Shown in pieces: positions 1 to 8,476 of a DNA stretch of 64,000 nucleotides. The notes under the pieces were generated by a model, which saw only the letters and a program-made list of their open reading frames with translations, made no database searches and was not told where the DNA came from. Numbering within the stretch: the first letter of the stretch is position 1; each line of letters starts with the position of its first letter. This DNA is from Burkholderiaceae bacterium (GTDB lineage: Bacteria; Pseudomonadota; Gammaproteobacteria; Burkholderiales; Burkholderiaceae_C), in assembly GCA_017848435.1 (NCBI GenBank), contig JAFEHU010000067.1:57305-121304 (forward strand), in the 5' to 3' direction. The translations under genes and the position numbers were made by a program.

Positions 1-1664
1 GGCAGTTCCCGGTGCTGGCGGGTCAGGTGGAGGCACTTGACGGCTGGCTGGGCGCGTTCACCTTCACGTGGTCACGCAACAACCCGATCAACCTGGATTT
101 GTGCACCCGCTGCAACGCCTGTGTCGCGGCCTGCCCGGAAGGCGCCATCGGCCTCGACTACCAGGTGGACATGGCCCAATGCCAGTCGCACCGTGCGTGC
201 GTGAAGGTCTGCAATGCCGCTGGGGCGATCGATTTCACCCGCGACCCGACCTCGGAAACCGAACAGTTCGACCTGGTGCTGGACATCGGTGCTGTCCCGC
301 TGATCACCCGCCACGCGCCACCCCAGGGCTACTTCCGCTGGGATGGCCAGTCCATGCCCACGTTGCTCAGGCTGCGCGACATGGTGGGCGAGTTCGACAA
401 GCCCAAGTTCTTCGACTACAAGCAAAAGCTCTGCGCCCACAGCCGTAACACCCAGATTGGCTGCAACGCCTGCATCGACATCTGTTCCGCCGAAGCGGTG
501 AAGAGCGACAAGGGCCGCCAGCAGATTGTGGTCAATCCCAACCTGTGTGTGGGCTGTGGTGCCTGCACCACCGTCTGCCCCACCGGCGCGCTGACCTACG
601 CTTACCCGCGTGCCAGCCACCAGGGCGTGAAGCTCAAAACGCTGCTGGCCACCTATGGCAAAGCCGGTGGCCAATCGGCGGTGCTGTTGCTGCACAGCCA
701 GTCGGCCGGGCAAGCGCTGGTCGAGTCATTGGGCCGTGCGGCCCAGCTGGCCGGGCCGGTGCCCAAGCGCTCGCTGTTGGGTTTTGGCCGCCAGGCCGGG
801 CCCCACACGCTGCAGGGCGTGCCTGCCAACGTCATTCCACTGGCCCTGTGGCACAGTGCCAGCACCGGGCTGGACCTGTGGCTCAGTGCCATCGCTTTCG
901 GTGCCAACCAGGTGCTGGTGCTGTCCACGCCGGACGACGCGCCTGCCTACGTGGCGGGCTTGCAGGCCCAGATGGCGGTGGCGCAAGCCCTGCTCAACGG
1001 CCTGGGCTACACCGGCACCCATTTCAGGCTGGTGCAGGCTGGCACGGCAGAGGCGCTGGACGCCGCACTGCAGTCACTGGCCGACACCCGCCAGCAGCTG
1101 CCCGCTGCGGCCGCGCGCTACGCCGTCACCCCCGAAAAACGCAGCACGCTCGATCTGGCGATTGACCACCTGGTGGCACACGCGCCGCTGAAACCCGACG
1201 CGGTGGCGCTGCCCGCCGGTGCGCCGGGCGCCGGTTCCCCGTTGGGGGCCATCGAGGTCAACAAAGACCGTTGCACGCTGTGCCTGAGCTGTGTCAGCGT
1301 CTGCCCGGCCAGCGCACTGCAGGACAACGCCAACGCACCCCAGCTGCGCTTCATCGAGAAAAACTGCGTGCAGTGTGGCCTGTGTGCCACCACCTGCCCG
1401 GAAGACGCCATCACGCTGGTGCCACGCCTGCTGATCGGGCCGGCCCGCAAAGAATTGCGGGTGCTGAACGAAATGCCGCCCTACAGCTGCGTGCGCTGTA
1501 ACAAGCCGTTTGGCACGTTGAAGGCCATTGAAGGCATGCTGGGCAAGCTCAGTGGCCATGCGATGTTCCAGGGCGCGGCGCTGGAGCGGTTGAAGATGTG
1601 TGGCGACTGCCGCGTCATCGACCTGTACTCCGCCCAGAACGAAACCAAGATCACCGACATCTGA
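1..1664 (+). CDS. Multi-cluster 4Fe-4S ferredoxin-type protein of the formate dehydrogenase operon (5' end missing)
   Basis: The reading frame is open from the left edge, so the N-terminus lies outside the window; the GTG at 12 is only the first in-frame start codon seen. The visible part is about 550 residues. At least six ferredoxin-like cysteine groups can be read (CTRCNACVAACP, CQSHRACVKVC, CNACIDIC, CVGCGACTTVCP, CTLCLSCVSVCP, CVQCGLCATTCP). A C-terminal pair (CVRC and CGDC) could bind another metal. It stops 3 bp before the TorD-type chaperone gene and heads the formate dehydrogenase operon, so a role in electron transfer or in assembly of the enzyme is inferred. The exact function is not known to me. 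Confidence 0.85.
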   Translation, partial: QFPVLAGQVEALDGWLGAFTFTWSRNNPINLDLCTRCNACVAACPEGAIGLDYQVDMAQCQSHRACVKVCNAAGAIDFTRDPTSETEQFDLVLDIGAVPLITRHAPPQGYFRWDGQSMPTLLRLRDMVGEFDKPKFFDYKQKLCAHSRNTQIGCNACIDICSAEAVKSDKGRQQIVVNPNLCVGCGACTTVCPTGALTYAYPRASHQGVKLKTLLATYGKAGGQSAVLLLHSQSAGQALVESLGRAAQLAGPVPKRSLLGFGRQAGPHTLQGVPANVIPLALWHSASTGLDLWLSAIAFGANQVLVLSTPDDAPAYVAGLQAQMAVAQALLNGLGYTGTHFRLVQAGTAEALDAALQSLADTRQQLPAAAARYAVTPEKRSTLDLAIDHLVAHAPLKPDAVALPAGAPGAGSPLGAIEVNKDRCTLCLSCVSVCPASALQDNANAPQLRFIEKNCVQCGLCATTCPEDAITLVPRLLIGPARKELRVLNEMPPYSCVRCNKPFGTLKAIEGMLGKLSGHAMFQGAALERLKMCGDCRVIDLYSAQNETKITDI

Positions 1665-1667
1665 CCC

Positions 1668-2285
1668 ATGACCTCCTCTTCAGCCACCTCCTCGGCGCTC
1701 GACGAAGAAACCGCACGGGCCGAGCTGTACGGCCTGCTGGCCGCGTTGTACTACGCACCGCCCCCGGCCGCCCTGTTGGCGCAGTTGCGGGTCGCGGTCA
1801 CCGACGCACCCGCGCCCGGCGGTTTTCTGGAAGAGCCCTGGCGCGCACTGGTGTCGGTGGCCCGGCAGCTGGACGATGCCGCCATCCACCAGGAACACCA
1901 TGCGCTGTTTGGTGGTGTGGGCAAGCCCGAGGTCTACCTGTACGGCTCGCACTACCTGGCCGGCTTTCTCAATGAGAAGCCCCTGGCCGCATTGCGCGGC
2001 GACCTGGCCGAACTGGGGCTGGCACGGGACGAGGCCATGTCCGAAACCGAGGACCACGTTGCCTGCCTGTGCGAGGTGATGCGTTACCTGATCGCTGGCG
2101 ACGACGTGGCCGTTGCCAACCTGACCCAGCAGAAGCGCTTTTTCGGCAACCACCTGCAGCCCTGGGCGGTGGCGATGTGTGACGCCATCCAGCAACACCC
2201 ACGTGCGGTTTTTTACGCGGCCACCGCCGAGTTGACGCGGGCCTTCATCAGCGTGGAGTTGCAGGGTTTTGACATGCTCACGTGA
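1668..2285 (+). CDS. TorD/DmsD family molecular chaperone
   Basis: A 205-residue, mostly helical protein of the TorD/DmsD family. These cytoplasmic chaperones bind the Tat signal peptide or apoprotein of molybdenum oxidoreductases and hold them until cofactor insertion. Visible family features are an N-terminal helical region (ELYGLLAALYYAPP), the central EHHALFGGVG-KPEVYLYGSHYLAGFL stretch (written here in two parts) and a conserved acidic SETEDHVACLCEVM helix. It sits 3 bp after the ferredoxin gene and upstream of the Tat-exported catalytic subunit, so that subunit is its likely client. The start ATG at 1668 directly follows the previous stop. Confidence 0.9.
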   Translation: MTSSSATSSALDEETARAELYGLLAALYYAPPPAALLAQLRVAVTDAPAPGGFLEEPWRALVSVARQLDDAAIHQEHHALFGGVGKPEVYLYGSHYLAGFLNEKPLAALRGDLAELGLARDEAMSETEDHVACLCEVMRYLIAGDDVAVANLTQQKRFFGNHLQPWAVAMCDAIQQHPRAVFYAATAELTRAFISVELQGFDMLT

Positions 2286-2359
2286 GCCAGCGTGTGTGGA
2301 TTGGGCTGAAAACAGCCTGTGTGTGAAATTAATTCAAGCGGGGCTGCAATTTAAAAAAC

Positions 2360-2374
2360 CAACCAATTTGGTTG
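2360..2374. promoter_or_regulatory. Inverted repeat in the leader of the fdh structural genes
   Basis: CAACCA-ATT-TGGTTG is a perfect 6-bp inverted repeat with a 3-bp spacer. It lies in the 180-bp AT-richer gap between the chaperone gene and the small Tat protein gene. A second weaker repeat, CCCAC (2384-2388) with GTGGG (2403-2407), follows it. This gap is the only clear internal break in the operon, so a separate promoter with an operator here is plausible. I found no convincing sigma-70 or sigma-54 promoter. Confidence 0.35.
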
Positions 2375-2465
2375 CACGTAATCCCCACTTGTATGTCCTG
2401 ATGTGGGTTGCTAGAGTCCATTATGAAATTCACTTCCTATGTAGAAGTTGTCATGGAGACTCCAC

Positions 2466-2672
2466 ATGAAAAAGTCTGAAAACGCTTTGTCGCGTCGCGT
2501 CCTGTTCGCAGGTGCCGGTACGGCGGGTGTGCTGGCCGCTGTTGCCAGCGTTTTGCCTTCCCCGCCCAAAACGGTTGAGCCGGTGGCGGTGCCCAAGGAG
2601 GCACCCATCCGGGGCGGGGGCTACTCGGTTTCCGAGCACGTTCAGCACTACTACAAGACCACCCGCATCTGA
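2466..2672 (+). CDS. Formate dehydrogenase region Tat-target protein (small)
   Basis: A 68-residue protein. The start at 2466 is chosen because GGAG lies 7 bp upstream. The N-terminus carries a twin-arginine-like motif (SRRVLFAGAG) followed by a hydrophobic alanine-rich stretch. The C-terminus, SEHVQHYYKTTRI, is typical of the small Tat-target proteins found just before formate dehydrogenase alpha genes (family TIGR02811, by recall). Its function is unknown to me. One idea is a small periplasmic or membrane-linked companion of the enzyme. It precedes the alpha subunit gene by 69 bp. Confidence 0.88.
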   Translation: MKKSENALSRRVLFAGAGTAGVLAAVASVLPSPPKTVEPVAVPKEAPIRGGGYSVSEHVQHYYKTTRI

Positions 2673-2741
2673 CCACCGCAGGCACTGCCTGTCTCGTGGT
2701 CTCACGTTTTGTTTCCCGCACCTCACCCACTGGAGGTTTCC

Positions 2742-5708
2742 ATGTTGTTGACCAAAAGAACAGCCGGCGCGCACACCGACGCGGCTTCCCGCCTCCCCTT
2801 TGTGGGCAGCCTGAAGCGTGGCCTGTCGCAGGCCCTGCCCACAATGGACCGCCGCGGCTTTTTGCGGCGTTCGGGGCTGGGGGTTGGCGTCGGTATTGCC
2901 GCGTCGCAGCTCACCCTGGTGAAGAAATCGGCGGCTGCGGCACCCGGCTCGGTGCTGGTGGGCGCCGGAAAAATCGAGGTCAAACGCACCGTCTGTACCC
3001 ACTGCTCGGTGGGTTGTGCGGTCGATGCGGTGGTGGAGAACGGTGTCTGGGTGCGCCAGGAGCCGGTGTTCGACTCCCCCATCAACCTCGGGGCACATTG
3101 CGCCAAGGGCGCATCGGTGCGCGAGCACGGCCACGGCGAGTTCCGCCTGCGCTACCCAATGAAGCTGGTCAACGGCAAGTACGAGCGCATCAGCTGGGAC
3201 ACGGCCTACCAGGAAATCAGCGACCGCATGCTGGCTTTGCGCAAGGAAAGCGGACCTGATTCGGTGTACGTGGTCGGTTCGTCCAAACACAACAACGAGC
3301 AGGCTTACCTGTTGCGCAAGTGGATGAGCTTCTGGGGCAGCAACAACTGCGACCACCAGGCCCGCATTTGCCACTCCACCACGGTGGCCGGTGTGGCGAA
3401 CACCTGGGGCTACGGTGCGATGACCAATTCGTACAACGACATGCAGAACAGCAAGTGCGCGATGTACATCGGCTCGAACGCCGCTGAAGCGCACCCGGTG
3501 AGCCTGCTGCACATGCTGCACGCCAAGGAAACCGGCTGCAAGATGATCGTGGTCGACCCGCGCTTCACCCGCACCGCCGCCAAGGCCGACGAGTACGTCC
3601 GCATCCGCTCTGGTTCCGACATCGCCTTCCTGTACGGCATGTTGCACCACATCTTCAAGAACGGCTGGGAAGACAAGAAGTACATCAACGACCGTGTCTA
3701 CGGCATGGAGAAGATCAAGGAAGAGGTCCTGACCAAGTGGACCCCGGACAAGGTCGAAGAGGTCTGCGGTGTGCCCGAAGCCGTGGTCTACAAGACCGCC
3801 GAAGCCATGGCCAAGAACCGGCCCTCCACCATCGTCTGGTGCATGGGCCAGACCCAGCACACCACCGGCAACGCCATCGTGCGCGCTTCCTGCATCCTGC
3901 AGCTGGCATTGGGCAACGTGGGCGTGTCGGGCGGTGGCACCAACATCTTCCGTGGCCACGACAACGTGCAGGGTGCGACCGACGTCGGCCCCAACCCCGA
4001 CTCACTGCCGGGCTACTACGGTCTTGCCGAAGGTTCGTTCAAGCACTTCGCCAAGGTCTGGGGGGTGGACTTCGACTGGATCAAGGGCCGCTACCCGGCC
4101 GGCATGATGGGCAAGCCCGGCCTCACCGTGTCGCGCTGGATTGACGGTGTGCTGGAGAAGAACGAGGCCATCGACCAGGACTCCAACATCCGCGCGATGT
4201 TCTTCTGGGGCCATTCGCCCAACTCCCAGACCCGTGGTCTGGAAATGAAGCGCGCCATGGACAAGCTGGACATGCTGGTGGTGGTGGACCCTTACCCGTC
4301 GGCCACCGCCGCCATGGCCGCGATGCCGGGCAAACCGGACGACCTGAACCCCAAACGTGCGGTGTATCTGCTGCCGGCAGCCACGCAGTTCGAGACCAGT
4401 GGGTCGTGCACCGCGTCCAACCGTTCGCTGCAGTGGCGCGAGAAGGTCATCGAACCTTTGTGGGAGAGCCGCACCGACCACATGATCATGCACCAGCTGG
4501 CCGAGAAACTGGGCTTTGCCAAGGAGCTGTCCAAGAACTACAAGATGCAGAAGGTCAAGGGCATGGACGAGCCCATGCCCGAAGACATCCTGCGCGAGAT
4601 CAACAAATCCGTCTGGACCATTGGCTACACCGGCCAGAGCCCTGAGCGCCTGAAAGCGCACATGCGCAACATGAACCTGTTCGATGTCAAGACCCTGAAA
4701 GCCAAGGGCGGCAAGGACAAGGAAACCGGTTATGACTTCACCGGCGACTACTTCGGCCTGCCGTGGCCTTGCTACGGCACGCCCGAGCTCAAACACCCGG
4801 GTTCGCCCAACCTGTACGACACCACCAAGCATGTGATGGACGGTGGTGGTAATTTCCGCGCCAACTTCGGTGTGGAGCGTGAGGGCGTCAGCCTGCTGGC
4901 CGAGGACGGCTCGCACTCGGTCGGTGCCGACATCACCACCGGTTACCCCGAGTTTGACCATGTCCTGCTGAAGAAGCTCGGCTGGTGGGACGAACTGAGC
5001 GACGCTGAAAAAACAGCGGCCGAGGGCAAGAACTGGAAGACCGACCCGTCGGGCGGCATCATCCGCGTGACGATGAAGAACCACGGTTGCCACCCCTTCG
5101 GCAACGCCAAGGCACGCGCCATCGTCTGGAACTTCCCCGACGCGATTCCGGTGCACCGCGAACCGCTGTACGGCACCCGCCCGGACCTGATGGCCAAGTA
5201 CCCGACGCACGACGACCGCAAGACCGCCTGGCGCCTGCCCATCCTGTTCAAGTCGGTGCAGCAGAAGAACATTGCCGACAAGGCGCACGAAAAATTCCCG
5301 CTGATCATGACCTCGGGCCGCCTGGTGGAGTACGAGGGCGGTGGCGAGGAAACCCGCTCCAACCCGTGGCTGGCCGAATTGCAGCAGGACATGTTCATCG
5401 AGCTGAACCCGAAAGCCGCAGCCGACCGTGGCATCCGCAACGGCGAGCAGGTCTGGGTCAGCACACCGACCGGCGCCAAGATCAAGGTCATGGCCCTGGT
5501 CACCGAGCGCGTCGGGCCGGACACGGTGTTCATGCCGTTCCACTTCTCTGGCCGCTGGCAAGGTGAGGACATGCTGCCTTACTACCCGGCGGGCGCAGCC
5601 CCTGTGGTGCGTGGCGAGGCCATCAACACCTCAACCACTTACGGTTACGACATCGTGACCATGATGCAAGAAACCAAGACGACGATCTGCAACGTCGCCA
5701 AAGCATAA
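2742..5708 (+). CDS. fdhA: Formate dehydrogenase alpha (catalytic molybdenum) subunit, Tat-exported
   Basis: A 988-residue molybdopterin oxidoreductase that oxidises formate to CO2, probably on the periplasmic side. The start at 2742 follows a good ribosome site (GGAGG). A Tat signal is present with the twin-arginine motif at residues 36-43 (DRRGFLRR), after an unusually long N-terminal stretch. One 4Fe-4S cluster is bound by Cys85, Cys88, Cys92 and Cys120. The molybdenum ligand position is Cys210 in ARICHS, so this is the cysteine and not the selenocysteine form. The C-terminal molybdopterin-dinucleotide-binding domain includes TSGRLVEYEGG. The Fe-S beta and cytochrome b gamma genes follow, as in membrane-bound formate dehydrogenases of the FdnGHI type. 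Confidence 0.96.
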   Translation: MLLTKRTAGAHTDAASRLPFVGSLKRGLSQALPTMDRRGFLRRSGLGVGVGIAASQLTLVKKSAAAAPGSVLVGAGKIEVKRTVCTHCSVGCAVDAVVENGVWVRQEPVFDSPINLGAHCAKGASVREHGHGEFRLRYPMKLVNGKYERISWDTAYQEISDRMLALRKESGPDSVYVVGSSKHNNEQAYLLRKWMSFWGSNNCDHQARICHSTTVAGVANTWGYGAMTNSYNDMQNSKCAMYIGSNAAEAHPVSLLHMLHAKETGCKMIVVDPRFTRTAAKADEYVRIRSGSDIAFLYGMLHHIFKNGWEDKKYINDRVYGMEKIKEEVLTKWTPDKVEEVCGVPEAVVYKTAEAMAKNRPSTIVWCMGQTQHTTGNAIVRASCILQLALGNVGVSGGGTNIFRGHDNVQGATDVGPNPDSLPGYYGLAEGSFKHFAKVWGVDFDWIKGRYPAGMMGKPGLTVSRWIDGVLEKNEAIDQDSNIRAMFFWGHSPNSQTRGLEMKRAMDKLDMLVVVDPYPSATAAMAAMPGKPDDLNPKRAVYLLPAATQFETSGSCTASNRSLQWREKVIEPLWESRTDHMIMHQLAEKLGFAKELSKNYKMQKVKGMDEPMPEDILREINKSVWTIGYTGQSPERLKAHMRNMNLFDVKTLKAKGGKDKETGYDFTGDYFGLPWPCYGTPELKHPGSPNLYDTTKHVMDGGGNFRANFGVEREGVSLLAEDGSHSVGADITTGYPEFDHVLLKKLGWWDELSDAEKTAAEGKNWKTDPSGGIIRVTMKNHGCHPFGNAKARAIVWNFPDAIPVHREPLYGTRPDLMAKYPTHDDRKTAWRLPILFKSVQQKNIADKAHEKFPLIMTSGRLVEYEGGGEETRSNPWLAELQQDMFIELNPKAAADRGIRNGEQVWVSTPTGAKIKVMALVTERVGPDTVFMPFHFSGRWQGEDMLPYYPAGAAPVVRGEAINTSTTYGYDIVTMMQETKTTICNVAKA

Positions 5709-5718
5709 GGAAACTGCC

Positions 5719-6345
5719 ATGGCACGAATGAAATTTGTCTGTGATGCCGAGCGCTGCATCGAATGCAATGGCTGCGTCACCGCCTGCAAGCAGGAACACG
5801 AGGTGCCCTGGGGTGTGAACCGTCGCCGCGTGGTCACCCTCAACGACGGTGTGCCCGGTGAAAAGTCGATCTCGGTGGCCTGCATGCACTGCAGCGACGC
5901 ACCCTGCATGGCCGTTTGCCCAGTCAACTGCTTCTACCGCACCGAAGAGGGCGTGGTGCTGCACGACAAGGACGTCTGCATTGGCTGTGGCTACTGCTCC
6001 TACGCCTGTCCGTTTGGCGCGCCCCAGTTCCCCGCGCAAGGCACCTTCGGCGTGCGCGGCAAGATGGACAAATGCACCTTCTGCGCTGGTGGCCCCGAAG
6101 CCCACGGCAGCCAGGCCGAGTTTGAGAAGTATGGCCGCAACCGCCTGGCCGAAGGCAAACTGCCGGCCTGTGCCGAAATGTGCTCCACCAAAGCGCTGCT
6201 GGCCGGTGACGGCGACGTGGTGGCCGACATCTTCCGCAACCGGGTGCTGACACGCGGCAAGGGCGCCGAAGTGTGGGGCTGGGGCACGGCCTATGGCACC
6301 AAGCAGGGTGGCCAGGCGCCGGCTCCTGCGGGAGCCAAATCATGA
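5719..6345 (+). CDS. fdhB: Formate dehydrogenase beta subunit (4Fe-4S electron transfer)
   Basis: A 208-residue ferredoxin-like subunit that passes electrons from the catalytic subunit to the membrane cytochrome. Several 4Fe-4S ligand sets are visible: CIECNGCVTACK near the N-terminus, CMHCSDAPCMAVCP, CIGCGYCSYACP, and CTFC with the later CAEMC. This fits the usual four-cluster FdnH/DmsB-like family. It starts 10 bp after fdhA with AAGGA upstream. Its stop overlaps the start of the small lipoprotein gene (ATGA), which indicates translational coupling. Confidence 0.95.
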   Translation: MARMKFVCDAERCIECNGCVTACKQEHEVPWGVNRRRVVTLNDGVPGEKSISVACMHCSDAPCMAVCPVNCFYRTEEGVVLHDKDVCIGCGYCSYACPFGAPQFPAQGTFGVRGKMDKCTFCAGGPEAHGSQAEFEKYGRNRLAEGKLPACAEMCSTKALLAGDGDVVADIFRNRVLTRGKGAEVWGWGTAYGTKQGGQAPAPAGAKS

Positions 6346-6572
6346 AGCGGCTCGCGGCGACGGCGCTGGTCGGCGTGCTGGTGCTGGCGGTTTCGGCCTG
6401 TGGTGAGAAGCCGCAGACACAAGGGGCCAGCAAAACCGATGCCAACCCCTATGTGGGTACCGGCTCGAGCTTTGCCTCCCCGGGCTGGAAGCAGGGCGAC
6501 AAGACCAGCTGGGAGCAGCACATGCGCGCGCGCACCCAGAACACGCAAAACGAGTACACCCGCACCAACTGA
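6342..6572 (+). CDS. Small lipoprotein of the formate dehydrogenase operon
   Basis: A 76-residue protein with a classic lipoprotein signal: MKRLAATALVGVLVLAVSAC, a lipobox ending in VSAC. The mature part is polar and lacks cysteine beyond the lipid-anchored one. It starts inside the fdhB stop codon (ATGA) and ends 12 bp before the gamma subunit, so it is clearly a part of this operon. Its role is unknown. A membrane-anchored periplasmic accessory of the complex is an inference from position only. Confidence 0.85.
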   Translation: MKRLAATALVGVLVLAVSACGEKPQTQGASKTDANPYVGTGSSFASPGWKQGDKTSWEQHMRARTQNTQNEYTRTN

Positions 6573-6584
6573 CAAGGAGATTCC

Positions 6585-7736
6585 ATGCTTCGCTCCTTTT
6601 GCGTCAGCCTCGTTCTGGCAGCCGGTGCATCGGGCATGGTGTGGGCGCAAGCGCCTGCGGCAGCCCCGGCCACCGGGGGCATCCAGAGCGCCAACATCTT
6701 CGACATCAAGCCCGACGCCAACACCGACCCCAACTACCCCAAGCAGACCAATGCCGAACGCGGTGAGGTCCAGCCAGGCAACAACGCGCCGATGTGGCGC
6801 CAGGTGGGTGCGGGTGAAACGTCCAGCGCCTACAGCAGCCTGCCCACGCGCCAGGCACCGGAAGCGGCGGTGCTGGTGCAGCCGTTTGTGCAGTACCCCG
6901 GCTCGCGCCTGACCAACGGTGGCGAGGCCTGGCGGCAGGTGCGCAACCAGTGGATCATTCCTTACGGCGGTGCGGTGATCTTCATCGTCACGCTGGCCCT
7001 GGCGCTGTTTTATTTTGCCAAGGGCACGATCAAGCTGCATGGCACGGAGTCGGGCCAAGTGATCGAGCGTTTCACCTATGTGGAACGTGCCGCGCACTGG
7101 AGCAACGCGATTGCGTTCTGCACGCTGGCCATCTCTGGTCTGGTGATGGCGTTTGGCAAGTTCATTTTGCTGCCGGTCATGGGCAGCACGCTGTTCGGCT
7201 GGCTCACCTACGCGCTCAAGAACGTGCACAACTTCATGGGCCCACTGTTCGCGGTGTCGCTGGTGGTGGTGTTCTGCGTTTTCCTGCGCGACAACTGGCC
7301 ACGCAAGGAGGACTTCACCTGGCTCTTCAAGGCCGGTGGCTTGTTTTCTTCGGGCGAGGTGCCTTCGCACCGCTTCAATGCGGGTGAGAAGGTGGTCTTC
7401 TGGGGCGGCGTGTTCGCCTTGGGCCTGGTGGTCGTTGCGTCGGGCCTGGTGCTGAACCAGCTGGTGCCCGGCATCGATTACCTGCGCAGCAACATGCAGG
7501 TGGCCAACATGTTCCACGGCGTTGCGGCGATGTTGATGATGGCCATGTTCATCGGCCACATCTACATGGGCACCGTCGGCATGCAGGGCGCCTACAAGGC
7601 CATGAAAACAGGCTACGTGGACGAGACCTGGGCCAAAGAGCACCACGCGCTGTGGTACGACGACATCAAGGCCGGGAAGATCCCCGCCCAGCGTACCCCG
7701 CCCGCAACAGCGCCTGCCAAACCGGCGCAGGTATGA
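6585..7736 (+). CDS. fdhC: Formate dehydrogenase gamma subunit (cytochrome b556)
   Basis: A 383-residue membrane subunit that carries electrons from formate dehydrogenase to quinone. It begins with a cleavable signal peptide (ends near GMVWAQA) and has a roughly 110-residue exported N-terminal extension before the first membrane span. The cytochrome b domain has several hydrophobic spans and the expected haem-ligand histidines, for instance in AAHWSNAI, NVHNFMGPL and MFHGVAAMLM-MAMFIGHIYMG. Typical FdnI is near 220 residues, so the extension is notable, though long forms are usual for this type. GGAG precedes the ATG at 6585. Confidence 0.93.
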   Translation: MLRSFCVSLVLAAGASGMVWAQAPAAAPATGGIQSANIFDIKPDANTDPNYPKQTNAERGEVQPGNNAPMWRQVGAGETSSAYSSLPTRQAPEAAVLVQPFVQYPGSRLTNGGEAWRQVRNQWIIPYGGAVIFIVTLALALFYFAKGTIKLHGTESGQVIERFTYVERAAHWSNAIAFCTLAISGLVMAFGKFILLPVMGSTLFGWLTYALKNVHNFMGPLFAVSLVVVFCVFLRDNWPRKEDFTWLFKAGGLFSSGEVPSHRFNAGEKVVFWGGVFALGLVVVASGLVLNQLVPGIDYLRSNMQVANMFHGVAAMLMMAMFIGHIYMGTVGMQGAYKAMKTGYVDETWAKEHHALWYDDIKAGKIPAQRTPPATAPAKPAQV

Positions 7737-7747
7737 AGGAACCCGGA

Positions 7748-8392
7748 ATGCGTAAATCTGCACTGACCCTGTGCCTGGCTTTGGCCGCAACCACCGCCTG
7801 GGCCAAACTCCCGGCGTTGAGCGACGAGGCCAAGGCCAAAGCCGCCGAGGCGGCGGCCAAAACCGCCTGGACCGGCAAGAAAGAGGCCTACCTGCTGTGC
7901 AAGTCGCAGGAGAAGGTGGCCGCCCATTACCAGAAAGCCAAGGCCAGCAAAGACGCCAAGACCGCCCCTGCGGCATCCACCTGCGTGGACGTGGAGCCGT
8001 TTGTCTACGTCCCGGCCGCCGGTGCGTCTGCCGCTGTGCCGGTGGCGGTGGCCGCCGCACCGGCTGCGGGCGCCAAGCCTGCGGTGGCAGCGCCTGCAGC
8101 CAGCCCGGCTCCCGCAGCGTCCAAGCCGGCGGCGTTGGCACCGGTCACCAAACCCGGGGCGCCAGACAAGCTGGCCGTGCCTGCGGCCAAACCAGCGCCC
8201 GTGGCCAAAGCCGTGCCAGCCACCAAGCCAGCACCGGAAAACAAACCGGCCCCCGAGGTGGTGGCCAAACCCGCTGCACCAGAAGCGCCGCCGCCGGCTG
8301 TGGCGCCTGCACCTGAACCCGCCGCACCAATGGCCGCGCCAGCTGCCCCAGTGGCACCGGCCGCGCCCGCCGCCGAAGACAAGAAGTCCTGA
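7748..8392 (+). CDS. Exported Pro/Ala/Lys-rich protein of the formate dehydrogenase operon
   Basis: A 214-residue protein. The start at 7748 is chosen over an ATG at 7733 because AAGGA sits 8 bp before it; the upstream ATG overlaps the fdhC stop. The signal peptide ends near TTAWA. The next 80 residues are a helical alanine- and lysine-rich domain with two cysteines. From about residue 90 on, the chain is a low-complexity stretch of Pro, Ala and Lys that looks like a flexible linker to a partner or to the cell envelope. There is no known catalytic motif. Antisense frames here are long only because of the base composition. Confidence 0.8.
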   Translation: MRKSALTLCLALAATTAWAKLPALSDEAKAKAAEAAAKTAWTGKKEAYLLCKSQEKVAAHYQKAKASKDAKTAPAASTCVDVEPFVYVPAAGASAAVPVAVAAAPAAGAKPAVAAPAASPAPAASKPAALAPVTKPGAPDKLAVPAAKPAPVAKAVPATKPAPENKPAPEVVAKPAAPEAPPPAVAPAPEPAAPMAAPAAPVAPAAPAAEDKKS

Positions 8393-8414
8393 GGCCCCGC
8401 CCGCCAACCCCGCC

Positions 8415-8439
8415 AAGGGCCGGATGATTCCCGGCCCTT
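8415..8439 (+). terminator. Hairpin terminator after the fdh operon
   Basis: AAGGGCCGG and CCGGCCCTT form a perfect 9-bp stem around a 7-nt loop, and the stem runs into TTTGTC. It lies 22 bp after the operon's last stop codon and before fdhD. The T-tract is short, so some read-through into fdhD is likely. Confidence 0.65.
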
Positions 8440-8476
8440 TGTCATGGTCCTGGCCGACTGGCCCTATGCTTGCCAC

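Noticed and set aside
2451..5561. Two long minus-strand open frames (about 500 codons each)
   Set aside because: Both are antisense to fdhA, which has clear cofactor motifs, and both translate to His/Val/Gln-rich sequence with no domain.
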